Origin: Prorocentrum cordatum
Taxonomy: Eukaryota; Sar; Dinophyceae; Prorocentrales; Prorocentraceae
NCBI GenBank assembly: GCA_963575745.1
Contig: CAUYUJ010005772.1
Coordinates: 1 to 58,640 of the forward strand
Length of the DNA stretch: 58,640 bases
Direction of reading: 5' to 3'
A program made the translations under genes and the position numbers. How positions within the stretch are numbered: position 1 is the first letter of the stretch; every line of letters starts with the position of its first letter. Positions 30,257 to 41,879 of this stretch are shown here, one piece after another. The notes under the pieces are model-generated. The model was not told the origin of the DNA. It searched no databases and was given only the letters and a program-made list of their open reading frames with translations.

Positions 30257-31938
30257 TCAGCAAAGGCCAACCATGTCCCGAACGGCCTGCCTGTTCGACC
30301 TGGACTCGCTCCATGCCTCCTGCCAGATCTCCGTCTCCACCTGCTCGGACTCTCCTGGGTTCTCTCTGCCGTCAGCCCATCCCGGGCCCCTGCAATATCG
30401 CTGCAGCAGCTCGCGCTTCAGCCCTACTCTGGCGGGCTCAATCAAAAACCTCGCGAGGTACTCCTCGCCCATCTGTTGCCAATTATGGTTGTCAACCTCG
30501 TGCTCCCAATGCAGGCCCCTGAACCATCTTGAACTCCAGTTTGTGACCGCCTGCATGAAATCCCGACTGCTCCCGTCGTGGGGACCTCTGGACCTCAGCT
30601 CTGTCGGCGGCCGACACATGAGCGTCTGCCCAGCCAAAGGCGGACTGCAGATTCTGCTGGCCCTCTTCTGCAAGTTCGGTTCTGGCTGCCTCCACTGCTG
30701 CTTGCAAGTCATCGGGCCGAGGTGGGCCTCTGGCCGCTGGGCCTGCTGCACTTTGAGGGGCAGTGGCAGCAGCAGGAGCGCCAACAGGAGCAGAAGGCAC
30801 TGCATCAGCGGCCGCCGCTGGCGCCTGTGGGCCTTCTCTTCGGGCCCTTGTGGCGCCCTCTCCTGGGCCTCCGCTGTCCTCGTGCCGCGGGCGCTTCGAC
30901 GCCGAGCGGTCCCGCATCTCGCGGGCCTCTTGCCTGAGTCTCCGGCTGTTCTCAGCGCTGGGTCCGATTGCCGCGAGCGCCGCCTTCTGGATCTCAACCG
31001 CCATGCTGCTCTTGAGCGCCAGCCACCGCTGTTTATCCTCTTCGCCAATTTCCAAGCCGCGCAGGCCCAGCACATCCCCATCCACAATCTCGACAGCATC
31101 GCCCCCGCTCTCGTCCCCAAGCAACTGCGACAGGTTGATCTGGGGGCCCGTCAGCACCTGCGAAGGCGAGCGCGACCTGGCCTCAGTCGACCCCGCGCCC
31201 CTGGCCTTCTGCAGCTCGACCTTGAGCTCCTCCTGCCACTCCGACTTGGCCTCGGCAGCCACCGCTGCCGCTTGCTGGGTCTTCTGGCTGCACTCTGCCA
31301 ACCGCTGGCGGGCCTCATCCCCCTGATGGACCGCCTGTTCAAGGGCCTTCTCAGCCCGCCTGCGCGCCGCCCCTTTCGCGCTGATTGTCTCCCCCAGCAG
31401 CGGCGGGCGCGTGGGCTGCGCAGGCTGCGCCATTGCCTGCACCAACGCCTGCGACTCCTTTGCACCTGCCGCCTCGCCGACTTGTTCCTGCAATTGTGAC
31501 AGCAGCGCTGAGACCGACTGCTTGCTCGCCCCCTTCTGCGGCGGCGTCGGCGCCTTGGGGGCTTCCAGGCGGGGCGGCGCCCAAGCGCCTGGCGGCTGGG
31601 CAGGCTGCCCTCCACCGCGGCCCGGCTGCGCCCAGACACCTTGCGCGCGCTGCTGGCGCCGCGGCGGCGTGGTGGGCGCCACGGGCCGCCCCGCGCGAGA
31701 GGCACTCCGACCGCGTCTTCCAGTTCCACCGATAGCCGCAGGCCGCGCGCGAGAGGTAGCCCTCGTTGGAATCCTTGCCCATGGGCTCCACCAGGAGCTC
31801 ACCGTCGCAAAATGGGGAGACGGGCCAGCGGGCCCAACGCGCAGTGACGGATGGCCAGCTAGGCCACGCGTGTATGAATGAACGCCTGGACGAAGGCCCA
31901 GGGATCACAGGTGGGGGCGCACCTCCCCCTTGCCACAC
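30257..31938 (-). pseudogene. E2 ORF1 (zinc-finger-like start, coiled coil)
   Basis: Three frames must be joined. The first (31938-) holds PFCDGELLVEPMGKDSNEGY and CGYRWNWKTRSEC, a possible zinc ribbon. The second (31802-30492) holds VSALLSQLQEQVGEAAGAKE, ARRRAEKALEQAVHQGDEAR and EEDKQRWLALKSSMAVEIQK, a long coiled coil, then a basic stretch. The third (to 30257) ends with WSSRWFRGLHWEHEV and QMGEEYLARFLIEPARVGLK. The layout parallels E1 ORF1 but is longer. Decayed by frameshifts. Confidence 0.6.
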
Positions 31939-31966
31939 TCAAATCCTCAGAGCCCCCCGATACGGA

Positions 31967-31988
31967 CTTGAGCCAAAATGGCCACGGA
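31967..31988 (-). other. Relict spliced leader of E2 (one mismatch)
   Basis: The reverse complement of the SL is present at 21 of 22 positions (GGCCACGG in place of GGCTACGG). It abuts a (GGA)n array, and E2 ORF1 begins about 30 bases downstream. Confidence 0.88.
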
Positions 31989-32096
31989 CAGGAGGAGGAG
32001 GAGGAGGAGGAGGAGGAGGAGGGGGAGGAGGAGGAGGAGGAGGAGGAGGAGGAGGAGGAGGAGGAGGAGGAGGAGGAGGAGGAGGAGGAGGAGGAG
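31989..32096. repeat. (GGA)n microsatellite at the E2 5' end
   Basis: Pure GGA triplets starting directly at the SL relict. 32097-32330 is GC-rich with no gene. Confidence 0.95.
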
Positions 32097-32589
32097 CACG
32101 AGCGCGCGTGGCGCGCCTCCGGGACGAGCCCGCCCACAAAGCTCTGCGGGGGCGGCCCCCGGGAACGAGCCTCGGGCAGGGGGGGCGGAAGGGGTCGCGG
32201 GCCAAGTCTCCGAGGAGCTCGTTCGCCTTCGGGGGGCCCGCGAGGGCGTCGCACTGCCGGTCTGCTGCGCGCGCCTCGCGTCTGTGGATGCCCTGGGTGA
32301 CTTAGGATGACGACGTTCCGCTCCGTCTTTGGCACGCCCCTCCGCCTCGTCGCTGCCCCTCTGGCGACGAAGAGCAGAGCCCTGAGAGCTCGCCCTTGGC
32401 ATGGGCCCCACCTTTTCTCAGCGCCCACAGGGGAAGCGCAGCAAGGTCGAGAGCACGCCATACTTCCGGTTGCGGGCCGGTGCCTGAGACCCTGAGACGG
32501 CCTTCCGAGGGTTTCGATATCATCCAACAAGGGCGGCGCCGTCGGCGCGGGCTACATATCATGACCCCCATGCGTCGCCCTGCCCCTAG

Positions 32590-33132
32590 TCTGGAGCCAT
32601 GAACTTCTCCGAACGCCGCGCTCTCGGGGAGGAAACCAGCCGCTTCCCCGAAGGCGCCTTTCTGAAATTCACCTGGCTCGCCCACGGAAGTAAAACCATA
32701 TCCAGCTCTGGATAAATGTCCAAAAGTGCATCCAATGCAAGAACCATCGCGGTGCAGAAACTCTTGTCTGTTGAGCTCCAACGGTGCCATCGGCCCGTCT
32801 GGGCCCACGTGGATACCCGGCTTCCCAACAGGCGGGTTCGAGCGCATCTCCTGGCGCATGGGGCCATGGACGGTTGAAGAATGAGACCGTCTAAGCCCGC
32901 CGCCAATCCGGCTTCTGCCCGGCTCGCTGCGCAGCAAGCCCCGGGCTCTGAAAAACATCTTCTGACTCGCCGTCGCCGGAGTGCCCGCAGCACGACGGGC
33001 GCGGCTCGATCTGGCAGCCCCGCTGGTGCAGGTGACTAGTCGCCACGAAAGACCGGGTGAACACTTGCCCCATCGCGCTACTTTGGAGCTCCAGGAGGCC
33101 CGAGGAGGCTCAACCCACAGACCCCGCTCCAA
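32590..33132 (-). pseudogene. E3 zinc knuckle and RNase H
   Basis: The knuckle is read in one frame as RGCQIEPRPSCCGHSGDGES. RNase H, in another, is EFLHRDGSCIGC (DGS motif, first catalytic Asp), then HLSRAGYGFTSVGEPGEFQK and ESAAFGEVHG (Glu position). Frameshifted between the two. Confidence 0.6.
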
Positions 33133-33699
33133 ATCTCAGACACACGTTCGCGTTCACAGTCTGGAAGCCTGCGCCGCGTGCTCTGCGACGCGAACTTCTT
33201 ACCTGGGTCCCGCGTGCAATATCTGAAAACGGATACGCGCGGAATATCAAATAAAAACGCACGGCGAACCGTCTTGCATGCTGGAGATGCCAGGCCCACG
33301 GATGGAACATCCAGCTTTCTGCATCCGCCGAGGCGCGTCCCCGACGGGCCCCCAGGCCTGGGAATTCCAGGGAGCTTTTGGACGGAGCACCCACCGACAT
33401 CTGGACCACATGGACCAGCTTGCACAACTCCCCCGCCGACGCGGAATCACCTGGCCTGACGATCGCGTCGGTCGCGAACCAGGACTCTTTCGCGAGTCGC
33501 GTCAAAGTCGCGCCTGCGCGCCGAATGGGGCCCTTGCTGGGCCCTGGCGCTAGCGCCAGATTCCAATCAGCCCTGCGAGTAATCATGCCTAGAAACCCAC
33601 CTGCCTGAGACATGAGCTCCCCGATCCCCCTCGGAACCCATCCCGCCACCTCCTTCCCGTAAGCCGCGGCGGGCTTGACCCCGCCAAAACAAATGGCGC

Positions 33700-34200
33700 G
33701 GCCTAGTTTTTGCCCGGGGCGCGGCCCGCCCCGCGATTGATGGCGGCGGGCTTGCGATCGCCCGCGCGCTGGCCCAACTCTAGCTGCGCGAGCTTCGCCG
33801 GCCCCGCGCCGGCGCCAGCGATGGCGAACTTGTTACAGGCAAAGCGCAGGTTGAAGAGGAGGGATACATGCCCCGCCAGACAGGCCATGGCAGGGGCCAC
33901 GCCCTCGAGGCAACTGCGCATGCAACTGTTGTACCCGTTCGAAGAGAAATCGTCCATGTGCACCGCGGGGATAGGCGTGTGCCTGAGTTCCAGGAGTCGA
34001 TTGACCGCGGGTATGCAATGGCATTCGATGTCATACGCAGCCGCAATGCCTCCCGCTAATCCCTCGCCCAGCCCCGGCTCCTCCGAAATGGGCCCTTCCA
34101 TGCTACATCGGAGGTTGGAGTGAACGGAGGTGGCCCCGACCTGGAAGTCGGTTTCGGTTTCGGTTCGCGTCGCGCGCGCGGGCGAGGCGAACCCGCGCGA
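33700..34200 (-). pseudogene. E3 reverse transcriptase, palm part
   Basis: GLGEGLAGGIAAAYDIECHC (motif B region), then IPAVHMDDFSSNGYNSC (motif C with both catalytic Asp), then LLFNLRFACNKFAIAGAGAG. The upstream half of the domain is more than 1 kb away, across the insertion. 33110-33650 continues with the post-RT region (GATLTRLAKESWFATDAIVR). Confidence 0.78.
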
Positions 34201-34269
34201 GTTCCTGCGCTGGTAGGGGCCATATGTTGCCAACGGGGCCGCCCTCCCCCGTCGGCCGGCCGCGGCCCC

Positions 34270-34815
34270 CAAGTTACCCCGGCTGTTGTCCCGGCGGTTG
34301 TCCCGATGATTGTCCCGATGTTTGTCCCGATGGCTGCCCCGATGGCTGTCCCGATGGTTGCCCTGGCGGTTGTCCCGGCGTGTGTCCCGATGGTTGCCCC
34401 GATGGTTGCCCCGATGGTTGTCCCGATCGTTGTCGCGATGGTTGTTCCGATGGTTGTCCCCATGGTTGCCCCGATGGTTGTCCCAATGGTTGCCCCGATG
34501 GTTGTCCCGATGACGTCCCGATGGTTGCCCCGATGGCAGCCCCGATGGTTGCCCTGATGGTTGCCCCGGCTGCTGTCCCGATGGTTGCCCCGTTGGCTTG
34601 CCCGATGGTTGTCTGGATGGTTGCCCCGATGGTTGTCCCGATGTTGTCCCGATAGTTGCCCCGATGGCTGCCCCGATAGTTGCCCTGATGGTCGCCCCGA
34701 TGATTGTTCCGATGGTTGCCCCGATGGCTGCCCCGATGGTTGTCTGGATGGTTGTCCCGATGGTCGTCTGGATGGTTGTCTGGATGGTTGTCTGGATGGC
34801 TGTCCTGATGGTTGT
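34270..34815. repeat. CCCGATGGTTGT minisatellite inside E3
   Basis: About 45 copies of a 12-base unit, GATGGTTG(T/C)CCC, turning into GATGGTTGTCTG near the end. Splits the E3 reverse transcriptase. Confidence 0.95.
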
Positions 34816-35250
34816 CCTGTTGACTCATAGATAGATAGATCGATAGATAAGCCGGTAGATGGATACATACATTGGTCTTGGTAGGTAGATGGGTAGATCG
34901 GCATGCGTGTCGGATATGTTGGTAGACCACTGTATAGATAACCTGATATGCTGGTGTGTATATATACATGCACGGACATATACACATATATATATATATA
35001 TACACATGTGTGTATACATATGTATGTATACACATATGTGTATATATATGTTGTCAATGGTTGATGGGAATATAAGTGTACATGTATTGGTATATACAGG
35101 CATGAATATATGTAGGTCGAAAGATAGATACACATCTAGATCGACACACACACACACATTTATATGTATATATATATATGATGTGTGCCCGGAATCGATG
35201 ATTCGATAGATTGGTCAATAGAGAGATGGGTAGATGCGCGCGGCAATAGG
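34816..35250. repeat. AT-rich GATA/TATACA microsatellite
   Basis: GATAGATAGAT, GTAGATGG and TATATATACACATATG tracts. Base composition is unlike the GC-rich neighbourhood, suggesting a foreign or recently expanded insert. Confidence 0.9.
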
Positions 35251-35254
35251 GAAG

Positions 35255-35325
<71 letters not shown>

Positions 35326-35348
35326 GAAGACGACCCCCCCCCCCCCCC
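35255..35348. repeat. T16-A54-C15 homopolymer cluster
   Basis: Sixteen T directly followed by 54 A, then CGAAGACGA, then 15 C. It marks the right edge of the insertion in E3. Could be a retroposon tail or two fused tails. Confidence 0.9.
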
Positions 35349-35389
35349 GCCCCAACCTCATCGCCCGTAGGGTGGTCCCATCAGTACTC

Positions 35390-35919
35390 TAGCCCGCGCA
35401 TGCGTGCACATCGCAAAGCGCATCGGATACAATGGATACTGCCAGTCCACGCGTGCGCGCGCAAGCTGTGGATGCTGCGCATGTTCTTTACATTGCTTAA
35501 GACCACTCAGTACAGCTGGAGCTTCTTGCTGTTTCGCTACAGCTAGGTCGTCCTGAATCTGCTGCCTCCAGACAGCGCTCGTCGCGCCGCGGCCTGGGGC
35601 CATCGAATATACACCTCGGTCGGGAACTTTCTGGCCCCTCGCCCTGTAGCGTCCCGAATGCCACCTGGAAGAAGTCGACCGGTCTGCTAAATGGCATTGG
35701 CTTCTGAAAGAGCGCAAGCATTAGCTTGCGCATCCAGCCGGGCGCCGAGCCCAGCGCGGACATGAGGCCCGCGCACAAGCTGAAAACAGGAAGGGCAGGC
35801 ATGCTTACATGGCGGTAAAATCGAATGTGGAACCCGTCTGCTGCTGTCGCTGACCGTTTAAAATCCCGCTCAAAACCGCGGCATCTTCGGTCTCGGGCGG
35901 GGCAGGGTGGCCATGTCAT
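35390..35919 (-). pseudogene. E3 reverse transcriptase, finger part
   Basis: ADGFHIRFYRHVSMPALPVF and GSAPGWMRKLMLALFQKPM match the finger region that ends in a KP motif. YPMRFAMCTHARARV at the left end resembles the following segment. The catalytic half lies beyond the insertion. Confidence 0.65.
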
Positions 35920-36149
35920 CGGGCCGCTCCACTTCCTCCTTCTTCTCCTTCTGATCCTCTTGGCACAGAGCAGCTCGCCGACCGGGGCCTCGCGGGCTCA
36001 GCGCGGGCCAACTCCAGAGGCCCCATCGGAAGTAACATTCGGGGGCCCCCTGGAAACTCCTCCCAAGGCCTGTTCCACCATTCGCGTCAGTTCAGATCCA
36101 GGCCTCGTCGAAGCCCACGCTCTTCATCGCGGCGAGAGAGCTCGCGCCT

Positions 36150-36960
36150 TTCAGGGGCCTGTAGAGGCTGAGGGGGCCCAGCTCGGTTGCCCCCGAGGCC
36201 CCGGCAGTCGGGGGGCAGCGGGGCGGGCCCCGCAGGTGGGTTCCACCGGGAGCTCGGCGCACTCTACATGCCTGCGCTTCGTGGGCCCGCCCAAGTCGGA
36301 CTTGAAACTGAGCCACGCAGGCCTGCGCGTGGACAAATCAGCATCCATGTCAATCCCGGCCGAGCACGCGCATGGGATTCGTGACTTCGCCAGCCAAACC
36401 TAATCGTAGCATCGGCCAGGCGCTGCCGCCATGCAGGTTGCAGTAGGCGATGGGATTGCCAGCTGCCCGTCTATCTCGCGGGGCGCGAAACCCCCCATGG
36501 CCCACGCTGGGCTCTAGGTCGCGGTCGCCGCTAGCGAGGCAGGGCAGGCCGTGACGCAGCGCGTCTGACCCCAGCTGCTGCGCCATCTTGAGGTTGATTG
36601 GGCCGAGAACTTCCCCATCCTTCCACTGGCCGCGATGGGCCAGCACCGCGCCTAGCGATCTCGTCCTGAAAAATGCTTGAGTTCAGCGATCTGGAACAAG
36701 AGACCCGGTGCTTGCCAGGCGTCAAGACGAGCGCGAAACGGAATCGCCACTCCACTGCCGCGGCCGCCTTTGGCCGCGATAACACAAGGGGCCCGCAATG
36801 ATGTCCAGTCCAGCTTGCGAGCCTTTTCGCGCCAGTCCCAGACCCGGATCCCATGGCCTTGACGATTGGCTCCTTGCACAAGCACAGTGTGAGCCTCACT
36901 CTCATAGATATGTGACTTTGCAGAATGCAAGCTGTTGCCGTTGACCGTGGGGGCCTGCAA
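36150..36960 (-). pseudogene. E3 endonuclease remnants
   Basis: Frame 36960-36652: VNGNSLHSAKSHIYESEAHT and VLVQGANRQGHGIRVWDW (the Gln-Glu motif is now Gln-Gly), then KGGRGSGVAIPFRARLDAWQ. A second frame (36640-36350) has LASGDRDLEPSV in place of GDxN. A third has SVSIGLDADLSTRRPAWLSF. Consistent with a dead endonuclease domain. Confidence 0.55.
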
Positions 36961-37209
36961 GCCACCGCGGCATCGCCGCGCCTGCTGGGCGCTATCCCGG
37001 AGGCTCTCGCCCCCCTGCCGACGCAGCCGCCGACTCCTCGCGCGCGCACCTCCTCTTGGCCGCGCTCTTCTCCTCGGTCTCGGCGGCCCTCCTGCTTGCC
37101 AAGGGGGCCTGAGGCATGAGCGCGTCTAAAGCCGAAGCCTCTTCGCCCACAGCCCTGGCCTGCCTGCGGCTCTGGTCCAGCAGCCTCGGTTGACGCGACT
37201 GACGCCTCG

Positions 37210-38101
37210 TGCTCCTCCGTTGCGCCTGGGCCGCCGGTCCCCGCCATGTTGCGGAGGTGCGCCGCGAACTCCGCCATGGGCCCCGCGAGCTGCTCCGTTT
37301 GGTCGTCTGCGAGGGCGATGTGTAAGTAGTTCATACGATTGAGAAATGCCTCAGCTGAGTCTATCGAGCCACTCTGTGCCATAGCAATCATCGCCGCTCC
37401 TTTCCCCGCTGGGATGACCATCCTTGGCGGCAGCTGCGACATGTGCGGGCTCGTGGACGTTTGCTGTTTCTCACGGAAAATACTGGAGACCTTCAGCTCG
37501 ACCTCCGATTTTGTAACCTTTGCCGCCTCCGACCGGGGCGCGCTTAACCTCGAGATTATCAAGGCTCTGTTGCTGCTTGTTGATGTACGCGGCCTGCTGC
37601 TCCAACTGCTGCTGGGCCTTGTGCAGCTTGGTGTATATCGCCTGCATCAGTTGGCCTTCGGTCTGTTCAGCATCTCACAGGCGCAGCTGAGCCAAGACTC
37701 CCTCCAACGCAGTCATCGCCTGCTCTGTTCTGGCCTCGTCCTGGCCTTCAGCATGCGCCTCCATGCCTTTGAACAAGTCGGAAGACTGCTGAAGCTTGGG
37801 GATCCCTGGGCCTTGCTTGCGGTCGTCCGTGCCTTTCTTTTTGGGCCTGCTGCCTGAAGCCGACGCCGTTCAGGCTCTGACGGTGGCCCCTCCCAGTGCT
37901 GTCCGCACTGCCAGCACCACTGATGACGGAGGCTGACACTGGCTTGACAACGCTGACATGTCCAAGAGAAAAAGGCTGCGCCTGGGCCGGCTGCTGCGGT
38001 AGAATGTTGGGTTTGGTCGGGTCCTTGCCCTTCCCGTCCCTTTGGTCCGGTTGGATTTTGCCACCCTTCTTGCCGCCACCCTTACCGCGACCTCCAGCCA
38101 T
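37210..38101 (-). pseudogene. E3 ORF1 (basic start, coiled coil)
   Basis: The first frame starts MAGGRGKGGGKKGGKIQPDQ and is strongly basic, as expected for an RNA-binding protein. After a frame change comes a coiled coil (FKGMEAHAEGQDEARTEQAM, later KLHKAQQQLEQQA). After another comes SGSIDSAEAFLNRMNYLHIA and LAGPMAEFAAHLRNMAGTGG. At least one in-frame stop is present. Confidence 0.6.
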
Positions 38102-38239
38102 GTGACAGAAATGACAGAGGTACGGTGCGAATCCCCGCGGCCATGCTGTGGCCCAGGTTGCTGGTGCGCGGAGAAGCCGACAGGCGCTGTGCCACTCGAG
38201 CCCTCACCCCTCCCGAGTGAGAGGGAAATGGCTTAAAGG

Positions 38240-38261
38240 CTTAAACCAAAATGGCTACGGA
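38240..38261 (-). other. Relict spliced leader of E3 (two mismatches)
   Basis: The complement of the SL is matched at 20 of 22 positions (TTTAAG in place of CTCAAG at its 3' end). Next to it on the minus strand are CCTTTAAG and CCATTT, perhaps part of an older decayed SL. Confidence 0.75.
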
Positions 38262-38314
38262 CTCCTGGATCTGCTCATCTTCCTTATCAACCCCCTCCTT
38301 TCTCTCTGATCCTC

Positions 38315-38490
38315 AAATTCCTCCTCCTCCTCCTCCGCCGCTGATCCCTCTTCGTGTACTCCCGCTTGAATTCGCAATGTTTCCTCCTCCTCCTCCTCCT
38401 CCTCCTCGTCCTCCTCCTCGCTACTGTTCTCCACCCTCTTCTCCTCCTGTTCCCTTCTTATCCTCTTCCTCCTCCTCCTCCTCCTCCTCC
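38315..38490. repeat. (TCC)n microsatellite
   Basis: Broken TCC array in several blocks, passing directly into the CATCAT array. Confidence 0.9.
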
Positions 38491-38623
38491 TCAGCATCAT
38501 CAGCATCATCATCATCAGCATCAGCATCATCATCATATTCATCATCAGGAGCAGCATCATCAGCGATATCAGCAGCAGCATCAGCATCAGCATCAGCATC
38601 AGCATCAGCATCAGCATCATCAC

Positions 38624-38655
<32 letters not shown>

Positions 38656-39125
38656 CCTCAATCATCTTCATCATCCTCATCCTCATGTTCATCATCATCA
38701 TCATAATCAGCATCATCATCATTACCATTAGCATCATCATCATCGTCTTCATCATCACCACCACCATCATTATCAGCAGCATCATCATCAGCATCATCAG
38801 CAGCAGCAGCATCAGTATCGTCATCATCATGACCACCACCACCGCAAGCACCATCATCATCAACAACAGCGACACAGATATTCATCATCACCAGCATCAT
38901 CATCACCATCAACATCGATATCATCACCACCATCATTATCATCACCGCCATCATCATCACCAACAATAGCAGCAACAACATCACCATCAGCATAAGCATC
39001 ATAAGCACCATCAGCATCATCACCACCACCATCACGACCGTCATCATCATCATCATCATCAGCAGCATCATCATCATACTCATCATCATACTCATACTCA
39101 TACTCATACTCATATTCATATTCAG

Positions 39126-39166
<41 letters not shown>

Positions 39167-39222
39167 GCATCAGCATCAGCATCAGCATCATCATCATCAT
39201 CATCATCATCATCAATATGTTT
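38490..39222. repeat. CATCAT/CATCAG/CATACT array
   Basis: More than 700 bases of CAT, CAG and CAC triplets with (TCATAC)n at 39070-39110. Open in several frames (His, Ser or Met runs) without coding character. 39223-39830 after it has no gene apart from a short (GA)n at 39705-39730. Confidence 0.95.
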
Positions 39223-39829
39223 CCTTTTCTTCCTTCTCGTCCTCCAGTGTGCGCGCTCTTCTGCGTTCTGCTTGCTGTCCAGGCGGGTGGAATGACAAGG
39301 TGAGGGGGTTCACGCGGACCATTGTGGACTACAGCCGGCTGCACTCGGGGAGCAGGAGGGCAGCTATGAAGGACCTCCGAACTGTCCAGGGCCGGTGTGG
39401 GTAGGCAGAGTGGATATGAAGCTGGGCAGGTTTCGAGTGTAGGGGCGCTCAGGCAGGGGGCCCTTCCTGGAACGTCGAGGAGCGAGGTCGGGAGGCAGAA
39501 GGTGGAGGGAGGGAGCTCCAACAGACGGAGGAGAGCGGGCGGGAGGAGCGAGGAAGGAGCATCGACGATGCGGCATCGAGGGCAGGGAGCTGGGGGAGGA
39601 GGCCGAAGGGAGAGAGGAGGGGGAGAAGGTCTGAGATGGGAGACGGCAGTGAGGGAGGGCGAGAAAGTAGGATTGACAAGGGGAAAGGAAGGACGGATGA
39701 GGACGGAGAGAGAGAGAGAGAGAGAGAGAACCTATCTCATCTGTCCTCCCGCTGGCGAAGGCCCCGCTGTCTGCGAGTCCGCGGCCGGGGTCTCAGATGC
39801 GAGCTGAATGCTGTCCTGGCTGAGGCCAT

Positions 39830-40130
39830 CTCGGGCCCTCTTGGGGCGCCCTGGGTTGTTGCGAGGCCGCCTTCTGTCATCCTGGGGTCGTGTAGCCGTG
39901 GACGCATGGTGGAGGGGCTGCCTCGGGATGTCCGTTGGCCGTTCAGGGGCCGTCTAGGGAGCCTCCAGGGCTTTCCTGGGGGTCTGCGCCTTGGAGCCGT
40001 ATTGAAATCCCATTGGGCGGGTTTGGGACTCTCTTAGGCCGTCGTGGGCCACTCTGAGCCGCCTGGGGGCTTCTCACGGCTGTCTTTGGGCCGTTCTTCG
40101 AGCCATCTGGAGACTGGCTGATCCATCCGA
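39830..40130. repeat. Degenerate GGGCCGTCTNGGG-like minisatellite
   Basis: Loosely repeated GGCCGTC(T)NGGG and CCTGGGG blocks. The complementary style (CCAAGACGGCC) appears at 43940-44110 and 46330-46680. Confidence 0.5.
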
Positions 40131-40194
40131 TGGCGGCTCATCTGCTCCACCAACTCATCCGATCCGCGATTCGGGTGAACCGCGACTGGATGAA

Positions 40195-40560
40195 TATAGA
40201 CCAGATGAATTAATCACCGGATGAGTTAGCCCAGATGAGTGAGTCACTGGATGAGTGAGCCCAGATGAATTAGGCACCGGATGAATCAGGCAGCGCACGA
40301 GTTGAGCAGTTAGGCACCAGATGAGCCAGGCACGAGAAAGGAATCGGATGAATAAGCACCGGATGAACCGTATGAGTAAGGAACCGGATGAATTTGGCAC
40401 CGGATGAGTGTGGCTCGGAATGAGGTTGGCACCCGATGAGTGTGGCACCGGATGAGTTTGGCACCGGATGAGGTTGGCACCAGATGAGTTTGGCACCAAA
40501 TGAGCTTGATACCAAATTAGTTTGGCACCAGATGAATTGAGTTGGGTACCGGATGAGTTA
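40195..40560. repeat. GATGAGTTTGGCACCG minisatellite
   Basis: About twenty copies of a 14-17 base unit GATGA(G/A)T(T/G)(T/A)GGCACC(G/A). Confidence 0.95.
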
Positions 40561-40599
40561 GTTTCACGAGGCCATTCTGGACGGCTTCCTGGGGGTATA

Positions 40600-41095
40600 C
40601 TTGGGCACATGGGGTGCCAGAACTTGCCTGACTACACAACGGCTTCTAATCAAGCAAATCTTTAGTTACTTAATATTACTTTAGGACGTCTTTGAAGCCA
40701 ACGTTGGGGGCTCGCTGCTTCCCGAGGGTTTTCTGGAGGGCTTCTTGGGGGCATCCTGGGGCAGATGAGGGGCGAGACTTTCCTTGACTACACAACGGCT
40801 TGTAGTCAAGCAAATTTGGAGTTAATTTTGGATGTCTTTGAAACCGACGATGGGAGCTCGCTGCTTCCCGAGGCTATTCTGGAGGGTTTCCTGGGGCACA
40901 CCGGGGCAGACGGGGGGGGAGAATTTGCTTGACTACCAAGCGGTTTGTAGTCAAGCAAATTTTGAGTTACTTTTGAATTATTATTAGACGTCTTTGAAGC
41001 CGACGTTTGGGGCTCGCTGCTTCCCGAGGATATTTTGGAGGGCTCCTTGGGGGTATCCTGGGGCAAATGAGGGTCCAGAACTTGCTTGACCACGG
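40600..41095. repeat. Tandem repeat, unit about 125-150 bases, four copies
   Basis: Each unit has GACGTCTTTGAAGCCGACGTT, GGGCTCGCTGCTTCCCGAGG, GGAGGGCTTCCTGGGG and CTTGACTAC...TAGTCAAGCAAATTT. The last part is a short inverted repeat. Confidence 0.9.
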
Positions 41096-41214
41096 GTGAG
41101 GGAAGACACTAAGCACCCCCCCCCCTCCCCCGCAACAACACATCTATCCCTTGGCCCCTTGGCGCCCCCCCTTGGAGAGGCTGGAACCAGCACCTCGCCT
41201 GAGACATCCTCACC

Positions 41215-41412
41215 ATCTGTGTGTGGGTCAGTGGAACGACTGAGTCTGAGCCAGGTGGAGTGAGTCTGAGTATGAGCGAATCCGAGTATGAGTGAGTCTA
41301 AGTGAGCCTGGGTGTGACTCATCTGAGAGTGAGTCCATCTTAGTGTGAGTGAGTCTGGGTATGAGCGAGTTTGAATATGAGTGAGTCTGGGTATGAGTGA
41401 GCCTGGATGAGG
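41215..41412. repeat. GAGTGAGTCTGAGTAT minisatellite
   Basis: About sixteen copies of an 11-13 base unit. 41413-41745 after it has open frames but no recognised domain. Confidence 0.9.
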
Positions 41413-41747
41413 AGGGAGGTGTTCTCCTTGGTTCCGCGCGGTCTGAATATGAGCAGGACCCTCTGTCGTAGGACATGGGGAACAGATCAGAACTCCTGGC
41501 CATGGGCTTTCGGACCGCCTGCGACGCCTGACCCGTTCCTTTTTTTCGGATTCTGGCGCACAGAAGCGAGAGCTCCAGCCGGCCTTGGCCTGCTGACACG
41601 CGCGGGTTGAAACGCGCGCGGCCCCAAAGCGAGAGAGAACGGGGAGGGCGGGAGAACGCTGCGAGCAGAAGCTGGCCCCGCAGCCCACGTGGGGATGGCC
41701 TACCCAGGCGACGGAGCCGCCGACAGTGGCCGGTGCGTGGGCCAGTC

Positions 41748-41878
41748 CTGTTCCTCCTCCTCCTCCTCCTCCTCTTCCTCCTCCCCGTCCACCTCCCCCT
41801 CCCTCTTCCTCCTCCTCCTCCTCCTCCTCCTCCTCCTCCTCCCCCTCCTTCCCCTCCTCCCCCTCCTCCCCCTCCGAT
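41748..41878. repeat. (TCC)n microsatellite
   Basis: TCC triplets with CCGTCCACCTCC and TTCC breaks. A second, poorer TCC zone lies at 42130-42250. Confidence 0.9.
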
Positions 41879-41879
41879 G

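Larger units (their letters stand above)
32330..38261 (-). mobile_element. LINE-type retroelement E3 (disrupted)
   Basis: Reads leftwards from an SL relict (38261-38240): ORF1 (38101-37210), endonuclease pieces (36960-36150), reverse transcriptase fingers (about 35880-35650), a 1.2 kb low-complexity insertion (34270-35350), reverse transcriptase catalytic part (34150-33750), zinc knuckle (about 33050-32950) and RNase H (about 32770-32590). Every domain needs frame changes. The end is taken after the RNase H and is approximate. Confidence 0.8.

Noticed and set aside
34270-34815. CRISPR-like regular repeat
   Set aside because: Units are directly adjacent 12-mers without unique spacers: a minisatellite in a eukaryotic genome.
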